NCBI GenBank assembly: GCA_963728355.1
Contig: CAVSJQ010000008.1
Coordinates: 62,001-126,000 of the forward strand
Length of the DNA: 64,000 bases
From: Sva-07 sp963728355
Lineage (GTDB): Bacteria; Actinomycetota; Acidimicrobiia; Acidimicrobiales; Ilumatobacteraceae
Reading direction: 5' to 3'
How positions within the stretch are numbered: the stretch's first letter is position 1; each line of letters begins with the position of its first letter. Below the pieces are notes generated by a model. It was not told where the DNA came from. It was given only the letters and a program-made list of their open reading frames with translations, and did no database searches. Positions 8,850-16,556 of this stretch are shown here, in pieces. A program made the translations under genes and the position numbers.

Positions 8850-10160
8850 ATGACCACGCTCGAACGATCGGACTCATTGGACGCAGCAGTCGTCCGTGCC
8901 CGTCAGCGCTACGCCGACGCCCACCGCGTCAGCGCCTCGTGGGCCCGGCGCGCCACCGACGTCCTTCCCGGGGGCAACACGCGGTCGGTGCTGCACTTCG
9001 ATCCCTTCCCGTTCCGGGTCGCATCCGCCGACGGCCGGTCTCTCGTCGACGTCGACGGTCACCGCTACGTCGACCTACTCGGCAACTACACCGCCGGACT
9101 GCTGGGTCATTCTCCTGCGGCGGTGCGAGCGGCGGCGCACGAGGCCATCGACGGCGGCTGGGCGCTCGGTGCCGTCCACCCGAACGAGGTCCGCCTCGCC
9201 GAGCTGATCGCCGGACGGTTTGCGTCGATCGAGCAGGTGCGCTTCACGAACTCGGGAACCGAGGCGAACCTGATGGCGCTCGCGGTCGCGACGAACCACA
9301 CCGGGCGACGACGGGTGCTCGTCTTCGACGGCGGCTACCACGGCGGAGTGCTGACGTTCGCCGGTCACCGTGACGTCAACGTGCCGCACGACTGGATCGT
9401 GTCGACGTACAACGACATCGGGGCCGTCGACGCCGTCTTCGACGAGCACGGCGAGACGATCGCCGGCGTGCTCGTCGAGCCGCTCCAGGGGTCGGCCGGA
9501 TGCCTGCCCGCCGACCCCGACTTCCTCCGTGCGCTGCGTCACCGGTGCGACGACGCCGGCGCACTGCTGATCTTCGACGAGGTGATGACGTCCCGACTGG
9601 CGCTGGGCGGCATGCAGGAAGTGCTCGGGATCGCTCCCGACCTGACGACGCTGGGCAAGTATCTCGCCGGCGGCTTCACCTTCGGCGCCTTCGGAGGACG
9701 CCGCGAGCTGATGGCGGCGTTCGACACCGGTTCCGGCGGCCGTCTCGGCCATGCGGGCACCTTCAACAACAACGTCGTGTCGATGGCCGCGGGTGTGGCC
9801 ACCCTCACCGAGGTGCTCACCGCGGAGGTGCTCGCGGCGACGAACGATCGGGGCGAGCGCCTGCGCACCGACGTCGACGCCGCGTTCCGGCGCCACGGCC
9901 TGCCGATGTGCGCTACCGGGGCGGGGTCGCTGATGAACCTCCACGGCATCGCCGGACCGGTGACGTCGGTCGACGATCTTCGCTCTGCGGACGACCGCTG
10001 GAAGGAGCTGCTGTTCTTCGCTGCGCTCGAAACCGGCTTCTACATCGCCCGGCGGGGATTCATCGCCCTGTCGATCGAGATCACCGACGACGACGTCGAC
10101 GGGTTCGTCTCGTTCGTCGACCGCTGGGCGAGCGCTGTGGGCCGCATGCCACGGGACTGA
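8850..10160 (+). CDS. Class III PLP aminotransferase, glutamate-1-semialdehyde aminomutase-like
   Basis: 436 residues. Cofactor-site landmarks are FTNSGTEANLMA (phosphate loop), VFDGGYHG, LIFDEVMTSR (Asp for the pyridine nitrogen) and TTLGKYLAGG (Schiff-base lysine). The protein resembles HemL but lacks a heme-gene context and is third in the deacylase-dioxygenase cassette, 14 bases after the dioxygenase. It is more likely a catabolic transaminase or aminomutase than HemL. It converges on the PH-domain gene with a 14-base gap. Confidence 0.82.
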   Translation: MTTLERSDSLDAAVVRARQRYADAHRVSASWARRATDVLPGGNTRSVLHFDPFPFRVASADGRSLVDVDGHRYVDLLGNYTAGLLGHSPAAVRAAAHEAIDGGWALGAVHPNEVRLAELIAGRFASIEQVRFTNSGTEANLMALAVATNHTGRRRVLVFDGGYHGGVLTFAGHRDVNVPHDWIVSTYNDIGAVDAVFDEHGETIAGVLVEPLQGSAGCLPADPDFLRALRHRCDDAGALLIFDEVMTSRLALGGMQEVLGIAPDLTTLGKYLAGGFTFGAFGGRRELMAAFDTGSGGRLGHAGTFNNNVVSMAAGVATLTEVLTAEVLAATNDRGERLRTDVDAAFRRHGLPMCATGAGSLMNLHGIAGPVTSVDDLRSADDRWKELLFFAALETGFYIARRGFIALSIEITDDDVDGFVSFVDRWASAVGRMPRD

Positions 10161-10174
10161 CCCCGAATCGTGCG

Positions 10175-10846
10175 TCAGAGTTCGTCGAGGATCTGCTGAC
10201 GTTTGGTCGCGTACTCGGCGTCGTCGATGAGTCCCTGCGCCTTCAGGTCTTCGAGGGCGGCGAGCCGGTCGGTCGCCGATGGAGGCGCGGGAGTTCCCGA
10301 CGCCGGCTCGGCGTGTTCGCGCATCGCCTTCGCCAGCGAGGCGGCATCACGGTCGGAGTCCCGCTGCTCATCGGCCTCGACCTGCGCGAAGATCAGGGCG
10401 CGAACGTGCTCGGGGTCGGGAATGTTCTCGAACACCGAGTCGCCCGTCTCACCGGCGGACTCGATCGTGACGACGCCATTGTTCAGCATCCGGGCGATCA
10501 TCGACTGCTCGGAGTTGACGTTGTTGATGCGGTTGAGCGGAATCGAGACGCCACGACGACGGATGACACCGCTCTGATAGGCCACCCGTTGATCGGTGAT
10601 CGCGAACCGGGTCGTCTGCCACTGCACGAACTCCACGACGACGTCGACGAGGAGCACGATGAAGGCGACGAGCGTGACCCAACCGATCACGCTGTTGAGC
10701 CAGTCGACGTCGACGGACCACAACAGCACCAGCAGCGCGACGATGCCCAGAGCTGCCACCACCTGTTTCCAGAAGTAGAACCAGTGAGGATTCGACGCCA
10801 GGATCATCTTCTCGTTGGGCATCAATTCGATGTCGGGACCGAACAT
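10175..10846 (-). CDS. Membrane protein with bacterial PH domain and C-terminal SHOCT motif
   Basis: 223 residues. Two membrane helices near the N-terminus (QVVAALGIVALLVLLW and VIGWVTLVAFIVLLVDVVVE) are followed by a bPH2/YdbS-type domain (FAITDQRVAYQSGVIRRRG ... PLNRINNVNSEQS) and a C-terminal short helical SHOCT segment (LEDLKAQGLIDDAEYATKR). SHOCT is an oligomerisation motif. The ATG has a TACAGT -10 element 7 bases upstream. Role unknown. Confidence 0.75.
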   Translation of the reverse strand: MFGPDIELMPNEKMILASNPHWFYFWKQVVAALGIVALLVLLWSVDVDWLNSVIGWVTLVAFIVLLVDVVVEFVQWQTTRFAITDQRVAYQSGVIRRRGVSIPLNRINNVNSEQSMIARMLNNGVVTIESAGETGDSVFENIPDPEHVRALIFAQVEADEQRDSDRDAASLAKAMREHAEPASGTPAPPSATDRLAALEDLKAQGLIDDAEYATKRQQILDEL

Positions 10847-10853
10847 GGCGCGA

Positions 10854-10859
10854 ACTGTA
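10854..10859 (-). promoter_or_regulatory. -10 element TACAGT, PH/SHOCT gene
   Basis: TAnnnT motif ending 7 bases before the ATG at 10846. Confidence 0.45.
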
Positions 10860-10873
10860 CTTCGTCGCGGTGA

Positions 10874-11182
10874 TCAGGCGATCATGCGCGTGATGGCCGT
10901 CGCCGCCGATGCCAGCACGATGACGACGACGAACGGCAGACGCCGCCACAACGCCACCCCGGCCACGACGAGGCCGACCAGCCGAGCGTCGATCACGATC
11001 TCACTCCCATCGCCGACGGTCGACACGATCGCCAGCGCTGCGAGCAGTGCAGCGGGCAGGAGGTCGACCACGTGCTGCACCCGCAGGGGCAGCGCACGGT
11101 CCCCGAGCACCAGGGGACCCGCCGACTTCAGCGCGAACGTTCCCAGGCTCATCACGATCAGCACGATGGTCGCATCGCTCAC
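10874..11182 (-). CDS. azlD: AzlD-family branched-chain amino acid exporter small subunit
   Basis: 102 residues and three to four membrane helices; the start region LGTFALKSAGPLVLG is typical of AzlD (family TM2 motif). With AzlC it forms the LIV-E type exporter (BrnFE in Corynebacterium). It overlaps the end of azlC by 4 bases (ATGA type), so the two are translated together. Confidence 0.8.
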   Translation of the reverse strand: MSDATIVLIVMSLGTFALKSAGPLVLGDRALPLRVQHVVDLLPAALLAALAIVSTVGDGSEIVIDARLVGLVVAGVALWRRLPFVVVIVLASAATAITRMIA

Positions 11183-11910
11183 GGCGCCGCTCCGGTCCCG
11201 GACATCGATCCATCACCCGATCCCGGATCCGGATGTCCCCGCCTGCTCCGAGACGCCAGGACGCCGAGCATCGACGCCAGGATCGGGACACCGGGAGGAG
11301 CGAACGGGATCAGGACCAGTGCGATGAGCGCTCCGACGATGGCCGTGCGCCGCTGCGGCGCCGATGACAGGCGCGGCCACAACAGTGCGAGGAAGGCTGC
11401 GGGTCCTGCTGCGTCGAGGCCCAGTTCGGTGATCAGGTCGCCCGCCCCGGCGAATGCGACGTGGCCGAGGATCGTCGTCAGGTTCCACACGACGAACACC
11501 CCGAGTCCCGCGACCAAGTAGCCGTAGCGTCGCCAGCGTTGCTCGATCTGAGCGGCACCGACCGCCGTCGACTCGTCGATCATCAGCTGCGACATCGCCG
11601 CTCGCTGCCACCACGCACCGAACAGTGCGGGAGCCATGATCACGCCGAAGGCCAGCGAACGAACGTTGAGCAGCAGTCCGGCGACCGCCGCAGAGGCGAT
11701 CGATCCGCCGTCACCGAGGATCTCGACGGCGGCGAACTGCGAGCTGCCGCCGAACACGAGGGCCGAGTACCCCACCGCCTGCAGCAGGGAGAGTCCGGCG
11801 GTCGCAGCGGCCGCACCGAAGACGACACCGAACGGTGCCACCGCAGCGACGATCGAGGCCGCCTGCCGATGAATTGTTCGCCGGCGCGCTGCGTCGTCGA
11901 CCTCCTCCAC
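11179..11910 (-). CDS. azlC: AzlC-family branched-chain amino acid exporter large subunit
   Basis: About 243 residues, polytopic. The segment APFGVVFGAAA and the SSQFAAVEIL motif (family consensus with conserved Ser-Gln-Phe) identify AzlC. A longer start (TTG at 12003) would overlap the divergent trmB by about 60 bases; GTG at 11910 gives a usual length and leaves a 34-base divergent gap. No clear Shine-Dalgarno sequence is seen for either, so the exact start is uncertain. Confidence 0.78.
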   Translation of the reverse strand: MEEVDDAARRRTIHRQAASIVAAVAPFGVVFGAAAATAGLSLLQAVGYSALVFGGSSQFAAVEILGDGGSIASAAVAGLLLNVRSLAFGVIMAPALFGAWWQRAAMSQLMIDESTAVGAAQIEQRWRRYGYLVAGLGVFVVWNLTTILGHVAFAGAGDLITELGLDAAGPAAFLALLWPRLSSAPQRRTAIVGALIALVLIPFAPPGVPILASMLGVLASRSRRGHPDPGSGDGSMSGTGAAP

Positions 11911-11930
11911 GGTGCGCAGTCTGGCGCCGC

Positions 11931-11936
11931 TAGCGT
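11931..11936 (+). promoter_or_regulatory. -10 element TAGCGT, trmB
   Basis: TAnnnT motif 8 bases before the GTG at 11945; lies in the 34-base divergent gap to azlC. Confidence 0.4.
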
Positions 11937-11944
11937 CGGACGGC

Positions 11945-12631
11945 GTGGTCGTGACGGGTGGTGACGGTGCTCGGTCCGTGCGTCGGCCGGCGGCGTCGTT
12001 CAAGGTCCGCCGGCGATCGCTGTCCCCGAAGCGTCAGGCGGAGTTCGACGAGTGGATCGTGCGATGGGGTCTCGACGTGGAGGGCCCGACGCTCGACTGG
12101 TCCGAGGTCTTCGGTCGTGACGGCGAGGTCGTGCTCGACATCGGCTTCGGCCACGGCGAGTCCACCATCGAAATGGCGGCCAACCAACCGGACCTCGACG
12201 TCATCGGCGTCGAGGTCCACACGCCCGGCGTCGTCACCGTGCTCGATGCCATCGAGCACCGCGGTCTGCACCACATCCGCGTGGTGCACGGCGACCTGCT
12301 CGCGTTCCTCGACCGGATCCCGTCGGGCTCACTCGCCGCCGTTCGCATCTACTTCCCCGATCCGTGGACGAAACGGCGGAACTTCCATCGCCGCCTCGTG
12401 GCCCCGGACGTCGTCACCGCACTGACCGACCGCCTGCGCATCGGCGGGCAATTGCACCTCGCCACCGACATCGCCGACTACGCCACCACGATGCAACAGG
12501 TCTGCGACGCCGAGCCCCGGTTGAGCGGCGGCGTGATCGCCCGTCCCGACTGGCGCCCGCTGACCCGCTTCGAACAGCGTGGCCTCGACGCCGGCCGCTC
12601 CCCCACCGATCTGCTCTACACGCGCGTCTGA
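11945..12631 (+). CDS. trmB: tRNA (guanine-N7-)-methyltransferase TrmB
   Basis: 228 residues. SAM motif I is LDIGFGHGEST, the acidic strand is VIGVEVHTPG, and the family signature FPDPWTKRRNFHRRL is present. TrmB makes m7G46 in the variable loop of tRNA. The GTG at 11945 is preferred over an upstream ATG at 11912 because of the -10 element at 11931 and the azlC start. Its 3' third is covered on the other strand by the open frame of the MFS gene. Confidence 0.9.
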   Translation: MVVTGGDGARSVRRPAASFKVRRRSLSPKRQAEFDEWIVRWGLDVEGPTLDWSEVFGRDGEVVLDIGFGHGESTIEMAANQPDLDVIGVEVHTPGVVTVLDAIEHRGLHHIRVVHGDLLAFLDRIPSGSLAAVRIYFPDPWTKRRNFHRRLVAPDVVTALTDRLRIGGQLHLATDIADYATTMQQVCDAEPRLSGGVIARPDWRPLTRFEQRGLDAGRSPTDLLYTRV

Positions 12632-13876
12632 CCGACGACCCGCGCCGGCGTCGTCGCGCTCGAGTTCCTCGAACGTGTCGATGCGCCGGATCGAGGGGAA
12701 CACCACGGCGAAGCTCGCTGCGATCGCCACCGTGATCAAGCCACCACCGGCGATCGCCCACGGCACACCGAACATCCGGGCCGCCACCCCGCTCTCGAAG
12801 GCACCCAACTCGTTGGATGCACCGATGAAGACCCCTTCGACTGCACTGACCCGGCCGAGTTGGTCATCGGGGGTCACCAGGGGAACGATCGAGCCGCGGA
12901 TGAACATCGACACCATGTCGGCGGCCGAGATCACCACCAGCGCAACGAACGCGACCGCGTAGTTGCGTGTGAGTCCGAACACCATCGTGCCCAACCCGAA
13001 GATCGCGACGACGCTCAGCAGTGTCGGACCGACCCTGCGGGTGATGGGGCGAGTGGCCAGCCAGATCGCCATGACCGCGGCGCCGATACCGGGCGCTGCC
13101 CGCAGCCAGCCGTACGCGATGTCGCCAACGCCCAGGCGTTCGCTCGCGACGACCGGGATGAGCGCGATCGCCCCGCCGAACAGGACGGCGAAGAGGTCGA
13201 GCGAGATCGTGCCGAGCACGACCGGGGTCCGTCGAACGAATCGCAGTCCCTCCAAGGCGGTGTGCAGCGTCGGTCGATCGGTGATGCGCTCGGGTTCACG
13301 GGCGTAGACGATCGTCAGGATCGGGATGATCGCCGCGAACTCGAGCGCCGCCGCCAGCGCGTACGCCTCGCCGGGGCCGACGGAATAGAGGAATCCGCCG
13401 ATCACCGGTCCAACGATCGCCGACGCGGTGAAGGTCGCGGTCCAGAGCGCAACGACCTGGGGAAACAATTCCGGGGGCGTGAGCAACGGTGCGATCGACC
13501 GGCGGGACGGGCCGATCATGGCGTCCGCCGCACCGAACACGAAGGCGATGGCGAACAGCGGCCACACCGTTCCCGGGGCGATTGCGCTGTACGCCAGGAA
13601 CGCGAGAGCGCACCCGACGCGGCCGAGCAGGAACAGCGCCGTCACGCGTCGTCGATCGAAACGGTCGGCAACCCAACCGCTGACGAGGACGAGCAGCACC
13701 GCCGGCACGAACTGGGCGAGCCCGATGAAGCCGATGTCGAGGGCGTTGCCGGAGACATCGAACGTCTGCTTGAACAGCACCGTCACGAGGATGTTCAGCC
13801 CCACCGCCGCCAGCGCCGTCGACAGCAGGTACCGGCGCACGGCCGGGTACCGCAGGACGTCACGAGCGTTGGCCAC
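12329..13876 (-). CDS. MFS transporter with reading frame running antisense into trmB
   Basis: 515 residues as an open frame; residues 1 to about 405 are a 12-helix MFS protein (GWVADRFDRRRVTALFLLGR is the loop 2-3 signature; family of enterobactin/macrolide exporters, MFS_3). The natural end should be near residue 410 (RIDTFEELERDDAG). No stop occurs there and the frame continues for about 100 residues opposite the trmB coding strand. The tail has the composition of a shadow frame, so it may be non-functional read-through or a lost stop. GTG at 13876 has TAGGTT 6 bases upstream. Confidence 0.75.
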   Translation of the reverse strand: MANARDVLRYPAVRRYLLSTALAAVGLNILVTVLFKQTFDVSGNALDIGFIGLAQFVPAVLLVLVSGWVADRFDRRRVTALFLLGRVGCALAFLAYSAIAPGTVWPLFAIAFVFGAADAMIGPSRRSIAPLLTPPELFPQVVALWTATFTASAIVGPVIGGFLYSVGPGEAYALAAALEFAAIIPILTIVYAREPERITDRPTLHTALEGLRFVRRTPVVLGTISLDLFAVLFGGAIALIPVVASERLGVGDIAYGWLRAAPGIGAAVMAIWLATRPITRRVGPTLLSVVAIFGLGTMVFGLTRNYAVAFVALVVISAADMVSMFIRGSIVPLVTPDDQLGRVSAVEGVFIGASNELGAFESGVAARMFGVPWAIAGGGLITVAIAASFAVVFPSIRRIDTFEELERDDAGAGRRSDARVEQIGGGAAGVEATLFEAGQRAPVGTGDHAAAQPGLGVADLLHRGGVVGDVGGEVQLPADAQAVGQCGDDVRGHEAAMEVPPFRPRIGEVDANGGE

Positions 13877-13882
13877 CGGCGA

Positions 13883-13888
13883 AACCTA
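13883..13888 (-). promoter_or_regulatory. -10 element TAGGTT, MFS gene
   Basis: TAnnnT motif ending 6 bases before the GTG at 13876. Confidence 0.4.
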
Positions 13889-13952
13889 TCGACGTGATGG
13901 TCACGGTGGCATGGTCTGCACCTTCGGCCCGGGCGACCTCTCACACACTTCG

Positions 13953-13981
13953 TTGCGGCCGCAAGAATCATCGAGTATCCT
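13953..13981 (+). promoter_or_regulatory. Promoter of the pirin gene (-35 TTGCGG, -10 TATCCT)
   Basis: TTGCGG at 13953-13958 and TATCCT at 13976-13981 with a 17-base spacer; the -10 ends 6 bases before the ATG at 13988. This is the best complete leaderless promoter in the window. Confidence 0.55.
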
Positions 13982-13987
13982 GGCGAG

Positions 13988-15034
13988 ATGGCCGGAGCAC
14001 TCCTGCAGACGTTTCCCCTCGGCACGCAGTGGCCCACGATCGACCCCTTCCTCTTCTGTGCGCACCACCGCGACGACTACCCGACGGGCACCGTCGATCT
14101 CGGTCCCGATGCGCCGCTCGACGGACGCGACATCGGCATGGACTTCGCAGGCGTCGACGGATGGAACATGTACCACGGTTCCCAGGTGCCCGGCTTCCCG
14201 CAGCACCCTCATCGTGGATTCGAGACGGTCACCTACGTACGCACCGGATTCTGCGACCACAGCGACTCGCTCGGTGCGACCGCACGGTTCGGGCGCGGCG
14301 ACACGCAATGGATGACCGCCGGCAAGGGCATCGTCCACTGCGAGATGTTCCCCCTGCTGTCCGCCGATTCCCCCAACCCGCTCGAGCTGTTCCAGATCTG
14401 GCTGAATCTCCCCGCCGCCGACAAGATGGTCGAGCCGTACTTCACGATGCTCTGGAGCCACGACACCCCCACGGTGGTCGTCGCCTCCGATGACGGCACT
14501 GCGCTCGTGGACATCACGGTGATCGCAGGGTCCCTCGACAATGCCGAGGCGCCGACCCCACCACCGAACTCGTGGGCGGCCAAGGCCGACGCCGACGTGG
14601 CGATCTGGCATCTGCGGTTCGATCCCGGTGCGCGCTGGACGATTCCCGCTGCCGGACCCGAGTCGCACCGCCTGCTGTATGCGTTCGCCGGTTCGTGGTT
14701 GACGGTCGACGGCCAACGACTCGACGCCGGCAAGGGTGCGGCGATCGACCCGAGCCGACCGTTGGAGCTCGTCGCCGGTGGCGACGGTGTCGAGTGCATG
14801 GTGCTGCAGGCCCGCCCGATCGGTGAGCCGGTCGCGCAGTACGGGCCGTTCGTCATGAACACCCAGGCCGAGATCCAGCAGGCCTTCGAGGACTACCGCC
14901 GCACCCAGTTCGGTGGGTGGCCGTGGGGTTCCGACGATCCCGATCACGGTCCCGAGCCTCACCGGTTTGCCCGCCACGCCGACGGACGCGTCGAGCAGTT
15001 CGACGTCCAGCCCACCCCCGCTCCCACCGCCTGA
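13988..15034 (+). CDS. Pirin family protein
   Basis: 348 residues, bicupin. The N-terminal cupin has the metal-binding motif HPHRGFETVTY and a second cluster GKGIVHCEMF, matching the His/His/His/Glu site of pirins. Pirins include quercetin dioxygenases and redox-responsive regulators; the role here is undetermined. Start fixed by the -35/-10 promoter. A palindromic element interrupted by an insertion sequence begins 13 bases after the stop. Confidence 0.85.
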   Translation: MAGALLQTFPLGTQWPTIDPFLFCAHHRDDYPTGTVDLGPDAPLDGRDIGMDFAGVDGWNMYHGSQVPGFPQHPHRGFETVTYVRTGFCDHSDSLGATARFGRGDTQWMTAGKGIVHCEMFPLLSADSPNPLELFQIWLNLPAADKMVEPYFTMLWSHDTPTVVVASDDGTALVDITVIAGSLDNAEAPTPPPNSWAAKADADVAIWHLRFDPGARWTIPAAGPESHRLLYAFAGSWLTVDGQRLDAGKGAAIDPSRPLELVAGGDGVECMVLQARPIGEPVAQYGPFVMNTQAEIQQAFEDYRRTQFGGWPWGSDDPDHGPEPHRFARHADGRVEQFDVQPTPAPTA

Positions 15035-15046
15035 TCCCGACGCCCG

Positions 15047-15078
15047 AACGTTTGCGTTGCATTCTGGGTGGGACGGTC
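15047..15078. repeat. Palindromic element, copy B, left half (interrupted by IS)
   Basis: Begins GAACGTTTGCGTTGCATTC and ends in GTGGGACGGTC. Its right half resumes after the insertion sequence at 16428 (CACCCAAATCCGCACACAAA...). Rejoined, it gives a TGGGTGG / CCACCCA stem with loop GACGGT. The copy C downstream has the same layout. Confidence 0.65.
15068..15078. repeat. Target-site duplication, left copy (GTGGGACGGTC)
   Basis: The 11-base string directly left of the insertion sequence is repeated directly right of it at 16417-16427. Confidence 0.7.
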
Positions 15079-15079
15079 A

Positions 15080-15131
15080 CTGTTCTGTCGCGGGACATGG
15101 TGGACACTTATGTCGCGGGACATGGTTGACA
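15080..15131 (+). repeat. Left terminal inverted repeat of the IS
   Basis: About 52 bases aligning with the complement of 16365-16416 at roughly three-quarters identity. The arm itself contains two near-identical subrepeats, TGTCGCGGGACATGGTGGAC (15087) and TGTCGCGGGACATGGTTGAC (15111), probable paired transposase-binding sites. Confidence 0.7.
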
Positions 15132-15132
15132 G

Positions 15133-16337
15133 TCATGAGGCTATGCGTTGTTGGCGGGGGCCGCCGCGTTTGTTGCCGGAGGGTTGATAGGTGCGGGTCG
15201 GGTCGATGGTGAGATGGCGAACGAGGTGATCGTTGATGAACACGCTGGCGTGGGTGGTGTCGGTGATCACGACGGTGTCGCAGCGGCGTATCGACTGCCG
15301 ATGTTGATGATGAGGTTGTTGACGTGCACGTTGCCGCGATCGTCGGCTTGGGCGTGGCGTCGTAGATCGCCAGCGAACACCGGGTGCTCGAGTGGCTCGT
15401 CGGCCGGTGTTGCTGCGGTGCTGGCGCGGAATCGTTCGATGGGGATCTGTCGGCCGATGCCTTGATGCGGGCGTTCATGGTTGTAGATCCGGCAGAACTC
15501 GTCGAGCTGGGCTTGGAGCTCGACGAGATCAGCAGCGAGGGGTTGCTTGCGTAACCATTTCTTCAGCGTCTGCTGGAACCGTTCGACTTTGCCGGTGGTC
15601 TGCGGATGATAGGGACGACCGTTGAACGGCCGGATCCCGGCATCGCGCAGCTTGGACTCGAAGAGCACTTCGAACCCGCGGAGCTTGCCCGAAAAGCACA
15701 GTCCGTTGTCCGACAACACCCCCGAGGGCAGCCCGAAGACTTGTGCTGCCTGGCAGAACGTGGTCCACGCCTCGACGGTCGTTGCTTCGTTGACGCAACG
15801 AGACCTCGCCGCCACACGCGAGTGATCGTCGACGATGTTGAAGATCTTCACAAGCCCTGTCGCGATCACCCAGTCCATCGCGTCGATCTGCCACCACTCG
15901 TTCGGTCGTGGCGCTTCGAAACGCCGCCACGACGTCTTTGGCCGTTTCTTCGGCTGCGCGGTGACTTGGCCACGCTCGACGAGGATGCGATGAATCGTCG
16001 ACGCCGCCGGCACCTGCGCGTTCAAATCCTTCGCTCGGCCGAGATGCCATTGGATCGTGGTCGCTCCATGATCCAAACCGGCATCACCGAGCTCTTTGCG
16101 CAGCTTCACGATGCGTTCTTGCACCTCCAGACTCGTCGCGTTCGGCGACGACAACGGTCGACGCGACTTCGGCTCGAGGCCTTCGAGTCCACCGCGGCGA
16201 TACCTCGCCAACTGGTTGTAAAAGAACTGACGCGACACACCCGCCTGCGCACACACCTGAGCCACGTTCACCCGACCGCCGTCAGCCTTCGCGATCACCG
16301 AAGAGATCACCTTCATCGAAACCACCTTGCCTGCCAT
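15133..16337 (-). pseudogene. IS481-type transposase, frameshifted near the C-terminus
   Basis: The main frame (16337 to a TGA at 15267, 356 residues) has an N-terminal helix-turn-helix (VAQVCAQAGVSRQFFYNQLA) and an rve-type catalytic core with DDE residues in QIDAMDW, LSDNGLCF and GKVERFQ. The frame stops at ...GSRYAAATPS. In a shifted frame the DNA continues without a stop to 15133 and encodes the expected IS481 tail (VVITDTTHASVFINDHLVRH, then LTIDPTRTYQPSG). A single missing base near 15270-15285 therefore truncates the last ~45 residues. Whether the truncated protein is active is unknown. Confidence 0.8.
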
Positions 16338-16364
16338 GACCGACCACGATCACAGCCACCAGGT

Positions 16365-16416
16365 GTCCACCATGTTCCGCGACATCAACTGTCAACGATG
16401 TCCCCGGAAAGAACAG
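16365..16416 (-). repeat. Right terminal inverted repeat of the IS
   Basis: Complement of the left arm, beginning CTGTTCTTTCCGGGGACATC from 16416 inward. It also contains two subrepeats of the GTTGACA/GTGGACA type. Confidence 0.7.
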
Positions 16417-16427
16417 GTGGGACGGTC
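16417..16427. repeat. Target-site duplication, right copy (GTGGGACGGTC)
   Basis: Exact repeat of 15068-15078 across the insertion sequence. Confidence 0.7.
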
Positions 16428-16466
16428 CACCCAAATCCGCACACAAACGTGGTTGAGCTGACCGCC

Positions 16467-16530
16467 CGAACGTTTGCGTTGCATTCTGGGCGGCGCGGTC
16501 CGCCCAAATCCGCACACAAGCGTGGTTGGG
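16467..16530. repeat. Palindromic element, copy C
   Basis: Same layout as copy B: CGAACGTTTGCGTTGCATTC, then stem TGGGCGG (16487-16493), loop CGCGGT, stem CCGCCCA (16500-16506), then AATCCGCACACAAGCGTGGT. Compared with copy B the stem changes T-A to C-G on both sides, a compensatory change that keeps pairing. It lies 27 bases before the methyltransferase start. Confidence 0.7.
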
Positions 16531-16556
16531 GGTTGGTTGGCGCGAGACTCGGGGGC

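Larger units (their letters stand above)
15080..16416 (-). mobile_element. IS481-family insertion sequence (about 1.34 kb)
   Basis: Bounded by imperfect terminal inverted repeats beginning CTGTTCT (left from 15080; right, complement from 16416) and by an 11-bp target duplication. One transposase gene on the minus strand fills most of it, in keeping with single-ORF IS481-type elements. The transposase is frameshifted near its 3' end, so the copy may be inactive. It sits between the pirin and a methyltransferase gene, inside a palindromic repeat, and breaks no protein gene. Confidence 0.85.

Noticed and set aside
8850..10160. HemL (glutamate-1-semialdehyde aminomutase)
   Set aside because: The fold fits but the gene is third in a catabolic cassette with no heme genes, so a hemL name was not given.
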